From the NCBI GenBank assembly GCA_947587025.1, contig CANPXW010000017.1:1-34913 (forward strand): a DNA stretch of 34,913 nt, in the 5' to 3' direction. A program made the position numbers and the translations under genes. Below are positions 16,425 to 24,787 of this stretch, piece by piece (within the stretch, counting starts at the first letter, position 1; every line of letters starts with the position of its first letter). The notes under the pieces were generated by a model. The model worked only from the letters and a program-made list of their open reading frames with translations. It was not told the origin of the DNA and ran no database searches. This stretch comes from an uncultured Oscillospiraceae bacterium (GTDB taxonomy: Bacteria; Bacillota; Clostridia; Oscillospirales; Oscillospiraceae).

Positions 16425-17846
16425 ATGGCGTCAAGATACGAAAAGGAACAGAGCCGGTTCGCCATATTCGACCCGGTGACCGAGGAGACGGTGGGCTATG
16501 TGCCGGCGTTCACGGAGAGACAGATCGACGAGGCGGTGAAAAACGCCCGCCAGGGCTTCCGGGAGTGGTCGGCCCGGACCCAGTACCAGCGCAACCAGGT
16601 GTTCTACCGGTTCATCGAGCTGTACATGGAACGGCTGGACGAGCTGGCGCTGCTGCTCAGCCATGAGACCGGCAAGCCTCTGGCCCAGGCCAAGGGGGAG
16701 TTCAACTCCATCACCTCCCTGACCCGGGGCTACTGCGAGAAGATACGGCACCTTTACGGCGACGTGTTCCCCTCCGGCGCGGAGGAGACCAAGGGCGTGA
16801 AAGACATCGTGTTCACCCGCCGGGAGCCTCTGGGCGTGGTGGCGGCGTTCCTGCCCTTCAACTACCCCATCGACCTGTTCGGGCAGAAGGTCATCCCGGC
16901 CATCGTGGCGGGCAACGCCTGTCTTGTCAAGCCGCCCTCCGACTGCCCGCTGACCATCTGCCGCATCGTGGAGCTGCTGCACCAGGCCGGCATGCCGGAC
17001 TATGCTGTCCAGGCCATCACCGGCAGCGGCGCGGTCATCGGCGACCATCTGGCCGGCCACCCCGGCATCCAGGCGGTGTCCATGACCGGCAGCACCGAGG
17101 TGGGCATCCGCATCTACCAGAAGGCCGCCCCCAACCTGACCAGGGTGTTCCTGGAGCTGGGGGGCAACGACGCCTTTATCATGCGCGCCGACGCGGACAT
17201 CCCCCTGGCCGTCACCGAGGCCATGGGCTCCCGCTGCGGCAACGCCGGGCAGATATGCTGCGCCAGCAAGCGCTTCATCGTCCACCGCTCCATCGCGGAC
17301 GACTTCGCCCAGGCCCTGAAGGCCGCGCTGGAGAAGGTCCGCCAGGGCGACCCCCGTGACCCGGAGGTGACCATGGGCAGCCTCATCAACGAGCAGGCCG
17401 CCATCACCGCCGAGCGGCAGGTGGCGCTGACCGTGGAGCAGGGGGCCGAGTGCATCCTGGGCGGCAGGCGGTTCGACCGGGTGTTCTTCCCGCCCACCGT
17501 GCTCACCGGCGTGTCCGCCCAGTCCGACATCGCCAAGGACATGGAGGTGTTCGCCCCCGTGTTCCCCATCATCCCCTTCGACACGGACGAGGAAGCGCTG
17601 GCCATCGCCAACCAGAGCTCCTACGGGCTGATGAGCGCCATCTTCACCGCCGACTACAAGCGGGCCTTCCAGATGGCCCAGCAGATCGAGGCGGGCGGCG
17701 TGGTCATCAACGGCGGCGGATGCTTCCGCCTGTCCGAGCAGCCCTTCGGCGGCTATAAGAAGAGCGGCATGGGCCGGGAGGGCATCTCCTACACCCTGCT
17801 GGAGTACACCCAGGAAAAGACCTACGCTCTCAAGGGCGTGCTGTGA
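16425..17846 (+). CDS. NAD(P)-dependent aldehyde dehydrogenase family protein
   Basis: FNYPIDLFGQKVIPAIVAGNACLVKPP, SMTGSTEVG, LELGGNDAFI, GQICCASKRFIV (catalytic Cys). Confidence 0.93.
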   Translation: MASRYEKEQSRFAIFDPVTEETVGYVPAFTERQIDEAVKNARQGFREWSARTQYQRNQVFYRFIELYMERLDELALLLSHETGKPLAQAKGEFNSITSLTRGYCEKIRHLYGDVFPSGAEETKGVKDIVFTRREPLGVVAAFLPFNYPIDLFGQKVIPAIVAGNACLVKPPSDCPLTICRIVELLHQAGMPDYAVQAITGSGAVIGDHLAGHPGIQAVSMTGSTEVGIRIYQKAAPNLTRVFLELGGNDAFIMRADADIPLAVTEAMGSRCGNAGQICCASKRFIVHRSIADDFAQALKAALEKVRQGDPRDPEVTMGSLINEQAAITAERQVALTVEQGAECILGGRRFDRVFFPPTVLTGVSAQSDIAKDMEVFAPVFPIIPFDTDEEALAIANQSSYGLMSAIFTADYKRAFQMAQQIEAGGVVINGGGCFRLSEQPFGGYKKSGMGREGISYTLLEYTQEKTYALKGVL

Positions 17847-17848
17847 CC

Positions 17849-18607
17849 ATGGCGCGGGACCGTATCGACGCGGCATGGGCCGCCGGCCGGACCGCCTACG
17901 GCGTACACTGCGTCAGCGCGGACCTGGCCTTTTACGAGATCGCCGGCCTGGTGGGCTACGACTTTCTGTGGATAGACACGGAGCACGCGGCCATCACCCT
18001 GCCCATGGTCCTGTCCGGCATCGCCGCCGCCCAGTCCAAGGGCTGCGCTGCGGTGGTCCGGGTGGCAAAGAACGACCCGGTGCTGGCCAAACCCATTCTG
18101 GAGATGGGCGCGGACGGCGTCATCTTCCCCATGGTCAACAGCGCCGCCGACGCGGAGCGGGCGGTGCAGGCGTGCCTGTATCCCCCCGCCGGGTGCCGGG
18201 GCTTCGGCCCTCTGCGGGCCAACGGCTACGGCAGCATCCCCTCCGGCCAGTTCCGGGAGCAGGCCGACCGCTCCGTGCTGAAGATCATCCAGATCGAGCA
18301 CGTGGACGCGGTCAACGCTCTGGACGAGATACTGGAGGTCAAGGGCATCGACCTGGCGGTCTGCGGGCCCATGGATCTGTCCGCCTCCGTGGACCGGCTG
18401 GGGCAGATGCGGGACCCGCTGGTGAAGGAGCTGATGGACACCATCATCCGCAAGTGCCGCCAGGCAAAGGTCCCCTTCGGCATCTCCATGGGCTACGACA
18501 TGGCCCTGCGGGACTACTGGCGGGAGCAGGGCGCAAGCTTCATATCCATGGGCAACCCGTACATCTTCTTCAAGAAGATGAGCGAGCAGATATTGTCGGG
18601 AACATAA
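17849..18607 (+). CDS. HpcH/HpaI aldolase family protein
   Basis: YDFLWIDTEHAAITL, VRVAKNDPVLAKPILEMGADGVIFPMVNSA, RGFGPLRANGYG, IIQIEHVDAV; alternative GTG at 17843 overlaps ALDH stop. Confidence 0.92.
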   Translation: MARDRIDAAWAAGRTAYGVHCVSADLAFYEIAGLVGYDFLWIDTEHAAITLPMVLSGIAAAQSKGCAAVVRVAKNDPVLAKPILEMGADGVIFPMVNSAADAERAVQACLYPPAGCRGFGPLRANGYGSIPSGQFREQADRSVLKIIQIEHVDAVNALDEILEVKGIDLAVCGPMDLSASVDRLGQMRDPLVKELMDTIIRKCRQAKVPFGISMGYDMALRDYWREQGASFISMGNPYIFFKKMSEQILSGT

Positions 18608-18645
18608 AACAAAAATGATAAAAAATTTTTAAGGAGGAACCTAAC

Positions 18646-19971
18646 ATGAAGAAACTCATCGCACTCGTACTGGCGCTGACCATGATCCTCACGCTGGGCG
18701 CCGTCGGCTATGCCGACGACAACGAGAACAAGCTGGTCATCTGGACCAACCTGACCGCCGACTCCCAGACGGCGGTGCTGCAGAAGCAGTTCGACGAGGT
18801 GGCCAAGGAGATGGGCGTGGAGATCGAGATGGTCACCGTGGCCTTCGACGACATGTACACCAAGCTGGCCGCCGCCATGGAGTCCGGCGACACCCCCGAC
18901 ATCATGCACACCACCGAGGGCGGTTCCGCCTACCTCTACACCCAGGGCCTGATCTCCCCCATGGACGACGTGATCGACGCCATCGGCCGGGACGACTTCG
19001 TGGAGTCCTATCTGCGCTCCATCACCGTGGACGACGTGGCCTGGGGCGTGCCCGACTGGGCGCTGCACACCTCCGTGTGGTACCGCAAGGACCTGTTCGC
19101 TGAGAAGGGCCTGGAGATCCCCACCAACTGGCAGGAGCTGGAGGCTGCCGCCGAGGCGCTGAACACCGACAGCGACGGCGACGGCAACATCGACGTGTAC
19201 GGCTTCGCCGTGCCCATGGCGGCGGTGCAGCTGGCCGCGCAGTCCTACTATGAGTTCCTGTTCACCTCGGGCGTATACACCTTCGACCCGGCCACCGGCG
19301 AGTACAACTTCGGCAACGAGAAGGAAAAGGCCGCCCACGTGCTGGACTACATGATCGACCTCTATAAGAAGGCGTCTCCTCCCTCCAGCACCGAGTGGTC
19401 CTGGAGCGAGAACCGCAACGCCCTGGTGGAGGGCTCCGTGGCCATGGTGCTGGATATGGGCGCCGTCATCGGCCTGGCCCAGACCAACAACCCGGATATG
19501 GTGGAGAACCTGGGCTGCTTCGATCTGCCCGGCGAGAACGGCGATAAGCAAGCCTCCTTCGGCGGCGGCTACTACTTCGTGGCCAGCAGCCAGGCCAGCG
19601 AGGAGAAGATCGCCCTGGCCAAGGAATTCATCACCAAGCTCTACACCCCCGAGAAGGCGGCTGAGCGCGCGCTGAGCCGGCCCATGTTCGCCTATCCCTC
19701 CCTGTACTCCGCTTTTGAGCTTTATAAGAACGATCCGGCCGTGGCCCAGTTCCCCGACGAGATCGACTCCATCTTCGACGCCTTCGAGCACAACACCTGG
19801 TACCGCTACGGCATGGAGGCCGGCCTGAGCCAGATGGCGTCCCAGATCGAGGCCACCACCTTCTTCGGCGAGGCCATCCAGGGCGTGGCGCTGGGTATGC
19901 AGACGTCGGAGCAGGCCGTGGACTACATTGATTCCCAGCTCCAGGTCCAGCTGGACGTGATCGGCCAGTGA
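18646..19971 (+). CDS. ABC transporter sugar-type solute-binding protein
   Basis: Signal peptide MKKLIALVLALTMILTLGAVGYADD; family-1 extracellular solute-binding layout (LVIWTNLTADSQTAVLQKQFDEVAKEMG...MESGDTPDIMHT); followed by two permeases. Confidence 0.92.
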   Translation: MKKLIALVLALTMILTLGAVGYADDNENKLVIWTNLTADSQTAVLQKQFDEVAKEMGVEIEMVTVAFDDMYTKLAAAMESGDTPDIMHTTEGGSAYLYTQGLISPMDDVIDAIGRDDFVESYLRSITVDDVAWGVPDWALHTSVWYRKDLFAEKGLEIPTNWQELEAAAEALNTDSDGDGNIDVYGFAVPMAAVQLAAQSYYEFLFTSGVYTFDPATGEYNFGNEKEKAAHVLDYMIDLYKKASPPSSTEWSWSENRNALVEGSVAMVLDMGAVIGLAQTNNPDMVENLGCFDLPGENGDKQASFGGGYYFVASSQASEEKIALAKEFITKLYTPEKAAERALSRPMFAYPSLYSAFELYKNDPAVAQFPDEIDSIFDAFEHNTWYRYGMEAGLSQMASQIEATTFFGEAIQGVALGMQTSEQAVDYIDSQLQVQLDVIGQ

Positions 19972-19994
19972 CCTGACCGGAGGAGGGTGACGGT

Positions 19995-20897
19995 ATGTCT
20001 GCAAAAGCAATGTCACTGGCAAATGGCCGGGCAAGAAAACGCAATAGGCTGGCCATAGTCTTCGTGGCGCCGGCGGTGCTGTTTTTGGCCATATTTGTCA
20101 TGTACCCCGTCTTTTACAACATCTATCTGAGCTTTACCGACGCGAACCTGCTCAAAAAGAACACGTCCTTCGTATGGCTGAAAAACTATAAGAGGCTGTT
20201 TTCAGACCCCATGTTCTGGAAATACGCCTACAACACCCTGATCTGGACGGTCTTTTCCGTCATCGGTCAGCTGGCGCTGGGCCTGGCCATCGCGCTGGTC
20301 ATCAACCGCAAGATGCGGGGCGGCACGCTGCTGCGCAGCTTCCTGCTCATCCCCTACGTCATCCCGGCGGTCACGCTGGCGCTGGTGACCAAATGGGTCC
20401 TCAACGGCGACTACGGCATCGTCAGTCTCCTCCTGCAGAAGGCGGGAGTGATCGCCCACCGGCAATCACTCCTGGCCCTCCCCAAAGGGGCCATGGCGGC
20501 GCTGATCATCGTGAACATCTGGCGGTCCTACCCGTTCCCCATGCTCATCTACTGGGCGGCGCTGAAGAGCATCGACCCGGAGCTGTACGAGGCGGGGAAG
20601 ATGGACGGCGCTGGCACGATGCGCCTGTTCTGGCACATCACGCTGCCGCTGCTGAAAAACACCACCATCGTCCTGCTGGTGCTGCGCATCATCTGGACGG
20701 CTACCTACTTCGACCTTATCCGCATGGTCACCGGCGGCGGACCGGCCGGCTCCACGATGCACCTGCCCATCATGATCTACCAGGCGTCCTTCGGTACCTT
20801 CCAGACCGGCTACGCCTCGGCCATATCGGTGGTGCTGGGCGCGCTGCTGTTCTTCTGCATCGTTTTCTACGTGAAGAAGACCGGACTGGACGACTGA
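19995..20897 (+). CDS. ABC transporter permease (UgpA/MalF-like)
   Basis: LAIVFVAPAVLFLAIFVMYPVFYNIYLSFTDANL...EAGKMDGAGTMRLFWHITLPLLKN (EAA loop). Confidence 0.93.
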   Translation: MSAKAMSLANGRARKRNRLAIVFVAPAVLFLAIFVMYPVFYNIYLSFTDANLLKKNTSFVWLKNYKRLFSDPMFWKYAYNTLIWTVFSVIGQLALGLAIALVINRKMRGGTLLRSFLLIPYVIPAVTLALVTKWVLNGDYGIVSLLLQKAGVIAHRQSLLALPKGAMAALIIVNIWRSYPFPMLIYWAALKSIDPELYEAGKMDGAGTMRLFWHITLPLLKNTTIVLLVLRIIWTATYFDLIRMVTGGGPAGSTMHLPIMIYQASFGTFQTGYASAISVVLGALLFFCIVFYVKKTGLDD

Positions 20898-20913
20898 GGG
20901 GAGGAGAGCGCAA

Positions 20914-21762
20914 ATGGAAAAAGCACATGAAAAGACCCGCCGCCACATATCCAAGCTGGCGCTGGACCTGGTGATCCTGCTGCTGATAGGCATGGTCGCC
21001 TTCCCCCTGCTGTGGATGGCCCTCAGCTCCCTCAAACCGTCGGTGGAGCTGTTCAAGTCTCCCCCTACCATATTCCCCAAGGCGCCCACGCTGGAGTGGT
21101 ACAAGAGCGCCTTCAGCGACATGACGGTGGTCCACTACTTCATCAACAGCTTCGTGGTGGCCATGGCGACCATGCTGATAAACGTGGTGTTCGGCACCCT
21201 GGCCGCCTACAGCCTGACCAAGTTCCAGTACCGGGGCAGGAAGATCATCGTCATCGGCGTTCTCAGCGCCTACTGCATCCCGCCCATCATGCTGATGATA
21301 CCCCTGTACCGCATCATCGCCGGCATGGGCCTGTCCGCCAGCCTGGCGGGCGTGGTCATCGGCCATCTGACGGTGACGTTCCCCTTCTCCGTCTGGCTGC
21401 TGATGTCCTTCTTCCGCAAGATACCCAACGAGATCACGGAGGCGGCCCTGGTGGACGGGGCGTCGGACTTCCAGACGTTTTATAAGATCAATCTGCCGCT
21501 GTGCGTGCCCGGCGTGCTCAGCACCGGTATCCTGGCCTTTATCCTGTCCTGGAACGAGTACCTGCTCAGCAGCGTGCTGGTGTCCCGGGATACCATGAAG
21601 ACCCTCACGGTGGGCCTGGCCAACTACATCAGCGCCACCGAGGTCAACTGGGGCGTTATCATGGCCCTGGGCACGGCCACCACCATCCCCATCGTCATCA
21701 TGTTCAGCCTCATCCAGAAGCACTTCGTGGAGGGCATGACGGCCGGGGCCGTGAAGGGGTGA
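20914..21762 (+). CDS. ABC transporter permease (UgpE/MalG-like)
   Basis: FPLLWMALSSLKPSVELF...EAALVDGASDFQTFYKINLPLCVPG (EAA loop). Confidence 0.93.
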   Translation: MEKAHEKTRRHISKLALDLVILLLIGMVAFPLLWMALSSLKPSVELFKSPPTIFPKAPTLEWYKSAFSDMTVVHYFINSFVVAMATMLINVVFGTLAAYSLTKFQYRGRKIIVIGVLSAYCIPPIMLMIPLYRIIAGMGLSASLAGVVIGHLTVTFPFSVWLLMSFFRKIPNEITEAALVDGASDFQTFYKINLPLCVPGVLSTGILAFILSWNEYLLSSVLVSRDTMKTLTVGLANYISATEVNWGVIMALGTATTIPIVIMFSLIQKHFVEGMTAGAVKG

Positions 21763-21767
21763 GCGCC

Positions 21768-23135
21768 ATGGACGAAAAGCGCTCCGCCTCTGTCATCGAG
21801 GCCGATGTGCTGGTGGCGGGCGGCGGCACCGCAGGCGCCGTGGCGGCCATCGCCGCCGGCAGGCGCGGCTGCCGCACCGTCCTCATAGAGGAGAGCGACA
21901 TGATCGGCGGCACACTGACCGGTCAGGTGCTGCAGCACATCTCCTCCTTCCACGACGGCGTCGGCAACCAGATCATCGCCGGCATCCCCCAGCAGATCGT
22001 GGACCGGCTGGCGAAGCTGGGCGGCACCCCCGGCCACATGCCGGACACCACGGGCTATTCCTGGTCCGTGACGCCGGTGGACCATGAGCTGCTGCAGTTC
22101 GTGCTGGAGCAGATGCTCCGGGATGCGGGCGTGCATGTGATGCTCAACACCCGCTTCGAGCGGGCGCTCGTGGAAGACGGCGTCCTGCGCGGCTGCGAGG
22201 CGCTGACCAGCCGGTCGGGCCCCGTGACCATCCGCGCCGCCGCTGCCGTGGACGCCACCGGCGACGCGGCGGTGGCCGCCGCCGCCGGCGCGCAGTGCGT
22301 GGGCGGGGGAGGCCAGGAGCAGGCCATGAGCATCCTGTTCACCATGGCCGGCGTGGACGTGGACGCGGTGCTGGACTACATCCAGCAGCACCCGGAGGAC
22401 TTCCGCAGCACCAGCGTCACCGGCCCGGAGCTGCGCGGACTGCCGGTGGTCACCATCTGGGGTTTCGGCGCGCTGCTGGGCGCGGGCGCCCGTGCGGGCG
22501 AGGCTCCCATCCTGCGGGGGGAGATGCACGTCTCCCTGTGGACGCAGCGGCGCATGGCCGTGGTAAACGTCACCCGCACTGCGGGCGACCCGCTCAGCGA
22601 CGAGTCCCGCAGCGAGGCCATCCTGCAGCTGCGCCAGCAGGCGCTGGCCTTCAGCCGGTTCCTGCAAAAGCGGGTGCCCGGCTTCGCGGGAGCCTATCTG
22701 AGCAAGACCGGGCGGGGCGCCTTCGCCCACAGGGCCGCCCGGAAGATCGTGGGCGACTATACCCTCACCGGCGAGGATCTGCGCGGCGGCCGGCGCTTCG
22801 ACGACGCGGTGGCCCAGAGCTTCTTCCCCAGCGACCGCCACGACGCCCGTGGACCGTCCATGCTGGTGGTGGACAGCGGCGGGGTGCTGGACATCCCCTA
22901 CCGCTGCATGCTGCCCCGGGGCGTGGAGGGCCTGCTGGCGGCGGGACGGTGCGTCTCCGCCGACACGGTGGCCAGCGGCTCCATCCGCGTCACGGCCCCC
23001 TGCATGGCTATGGGCCAGGCGGCCGGAACGGCCGCTGCCCTCTGCGCCCAGAGCGGCGTATCGCCCCGGGCGCTGGACGTGCAGCTGCTGCGGCAGGAGC
23101 TGGTCCGGGACGGCGTGCTGCTGTACACGCCGTGA
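21768..23135 (+). CDS. FAD-dependent oxidoreductase (FAD_oxidored-like)
   Basis: ADVLVAGGGTAGAVAAIAAGRRGCRTVLIEESDMIGG (Rossmann GxGxxG), AAAVDATGDAAVAAAAGA, GRCVSADTVASGSIRVTAPCMAMGQAAGTAAAL. Confidence 0.9.
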   Translation: MDEKRSASVIEADVLVAGGGTAGAVAAIAAGRRGCRTVLIEESDMIGGTLTGQVLQHISSFHDGVGNQIIAGIPQQIVDRLAKLGGTPGHMPDTTGYSWSVTPVDHELLQFVLEQMLRDAGVHVMLNTRFERALVEDGVLRGCEALTSRSGPVTIRAAAAVDATGDAAVAAAAGAQCVGGGGQEQAMSILFTMAGVDVDAVLDYIQQHPEDFRSTSVTGPELRGLPVVTIWGFGALLGAGARAGEAPILRGEMHVSLWTQRRMAVVNVTRTAGDPLSDESRSEAILQLRQQALAFSRFLQKRVPGFAGAYLSKTGRGAFAHRAARKIVGDYTLTGEDLRGGRRFDDAVAQSFFPSDRHDARGPSMLVVDSGGVLDIPYRCMLPRGVEGLLAAGRCVSADTVASGSIRVTAPCMAMGQAAGTAAALCAQSGVSPRALDVQLLRQELVRDGVLLYTP

Positions 23136-23190
23136 GGCCCCCTATATCACCAAACAAGAAAAAACAAAATTTTTTTAGGAGGATAATTTA

Positions 23191-24186
23191 ATGAAAAAGT
23201 TCATCGCATGTCTTCTGGCGCTGATCATGGTCCTGTGCCTCGGCGCGGCGGCGTTTGCCGACGAGGAGATGGAGCCGGTCAAACTGACCCTGGGCACCGT
23301 GTACGCTGCCGACCACCCCGCCAGCCTGGCTATCGAGTCCGCTATCGAGGAGATCAGCGAGGCCTCTGACGGCAAGATCACCATCGAGCACTATCCCGCC
23401 GGCCAGATCGGCGACAACGACGAGCTGGCTGAGCAGCTGGTCGCCGGCTCCGTGGACATCAACGTCCAGAGCCTGGGCTACTTCGACGAGAAGTGCCCCG
23501 AGGTCAACGTGTTCAGCTGCTTCTTCGTGTTCCAGGACGCCGCCCACGTGGATAAGGTCTGGGAAGGCGAGCTGGGCGAGCACTTCAACCAGATGGTGGA
23601 GGAGAACTACGGCGTTCTGGTGCTGGACCCCTGGATGTACGGCAACCGCGTCATGACCACCAAGGACACCGCCATCCGCTCCCCCGAGGACCTGAAGGGC
23701 CTGAAGATGCGCGTGCCCGACCACACCATATACATGGACTGCATGTCCTCCTTCGGCGCGGAGGTCACCCCCATCGCCCTGACCGAGCTGTATCTGTCCC
23801 TGAACCAGGGCATCGTTGACGGCCAGGAGAACCCTGTCCCCACCATCATCTCCAACAAGTTCGACGAGGTCCAGGGCTACATGTGCATGACCAACCACCT
23901 GGTGGACACCATCTACGTCATGTTCAATGAGGACAGCTGGAACAAGCTGAGCGAGGAGCAGCAGGAGATCATCGCCACCGCGTTTGAGAACGCCGGCCAG
24001 CTGAACAACGAGCTGATCGAGAAGCAGACCGAGGAGGGCATCGAGGCCTTCGAGGCCTCCGGCGGCACCGTTATCGGCGAGGAGGAGATCGACCGCGACG
24101 CCTTCGTGGAGTGCGTCTCCGGCGTGCTGGAGGAGAAGTATCCGGAGCTGACCGACATCTACGAGCAGATCCAGGCTGCGAAGTAA
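23191..24186 (+). CDS. TRAP transporter substrate-binding protein (DctP family)
   Basis: KLTLGTVYAADHPASLAIESAIEEISEASDGKITIEHYPAGQIGDNDELAEQLVAGSVDI; DctP-like; followed by DctQ and DctM genes. Confidence 0.93.
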   Translation: MKKFIACLLALIMVLCLGAAAFADEEMEPVKLTLGTVYAADHPASLAIESAIEEISEASDGKITIEHYPAGQIGDNDELAEQLVAGSVDINVQSLGYFDEKCPEVNVFSCFFVFQDAAHVDKVWEGELGEHFNQMVEENYGVLVLDPWMYGNRVMTTKDTAIRSPEDLKGLKMRVPDHTIYMDCMSSFGAEVTPIALTELYLSLNQGIVDGQENPVPTIISNKFDEVQGYMCMTNHLVDTIYVMFNEDSWNKLSEEQQEIIATAFENAGQLNNELIEKQTEEGIEAFEASGGTVIGEEEIDRDAFVECVSGVLEEKYPELTDIYEQIQAAK

Positions 24187-24196
24187 CGTTATCCCG

Positions 24197-24230
24197 CAGA
24201 GCCGGCCGGGTCATATACCGGCCGGCTCTG
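24197..24230 (+). other. stem-loop between dctP-like and dctQ-like genes
   Basis: CAGAGCCGGCCGG-GTCATATA-CCGGCCGGCTCTG; 13-bp perfect stem, no U tract. Confidence 0.75.
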
Positions 24231-24259
24231 TCCCGCGAACCAAGAAAGGAGGGTGAAAT

Positions 24260-24787
24260 ATGCAGCAGAGCGCTGTGCAGCGGCTGCAGGACCGGCACGG
24301 GAAGATCGAGGCCGTGATGGACAAGGTCTTCCAGTTCGTTCTGGCCTACGCGCTGTTGGGAACGGTGCTGATCGTCATCTGGCAGATCATCAGCCGCAAC
24401 CTGTCCATCAGCAACACGTGGACAGAGGAGGCGTCCCGGTGGCTGTTCGTATGGGCCTGCTTTTTGGGCGCGGCCTATTTCGCGTTCAAAAACGACCAGA
24501 TCATCGTGGACCTGGTAAAGGAGATACGGGTGCTGCGGATAGGCGCGGAGAGGATGGAGGTCCTGTTCAAGGTGCTCTATCTGGCGTTCTATATCCTGAT
24601 CGCCATCGGCGGTATATTGTACGTGAAGGACTACGGCGGCAGGACCAGCCCCGGCATGCGGGTACCGTACCGGGTGCTGTACTATTCCTGCCCGGTCTCC
24701 TTCGTGCTGATGTCGGTGTTCGGCGCCTATGACCTGGTGTACACCATCGCGCTGAAGCTGGCCCGTAGAAAGGAAGGGGTGAAGTAA
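24260..24787 (+). CDS. TRAP transporter small permease (DctQ family)
   Basis: IWQIISRNLSISNTWTEEASRWLFVWACFLGAAYFAFKNDQIIVD; DctQ signature. Confidence 0.92.
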   Translation: MQQSAVQRLQDRHGKIEAVMDKVFQFVLAYALLGTVLIVIWQIISRNLSISNTWTEEASRWLFVWACFLGAAYFAFKNDQIIVDLVKEIRVLRIGAERMEVLFKVLYLAFYILIAIGGILYVKDYGGRTSPGMRVPYRVLYYSCPVSFVLMSVFGAYDLVYTIALKLARRKEGVK

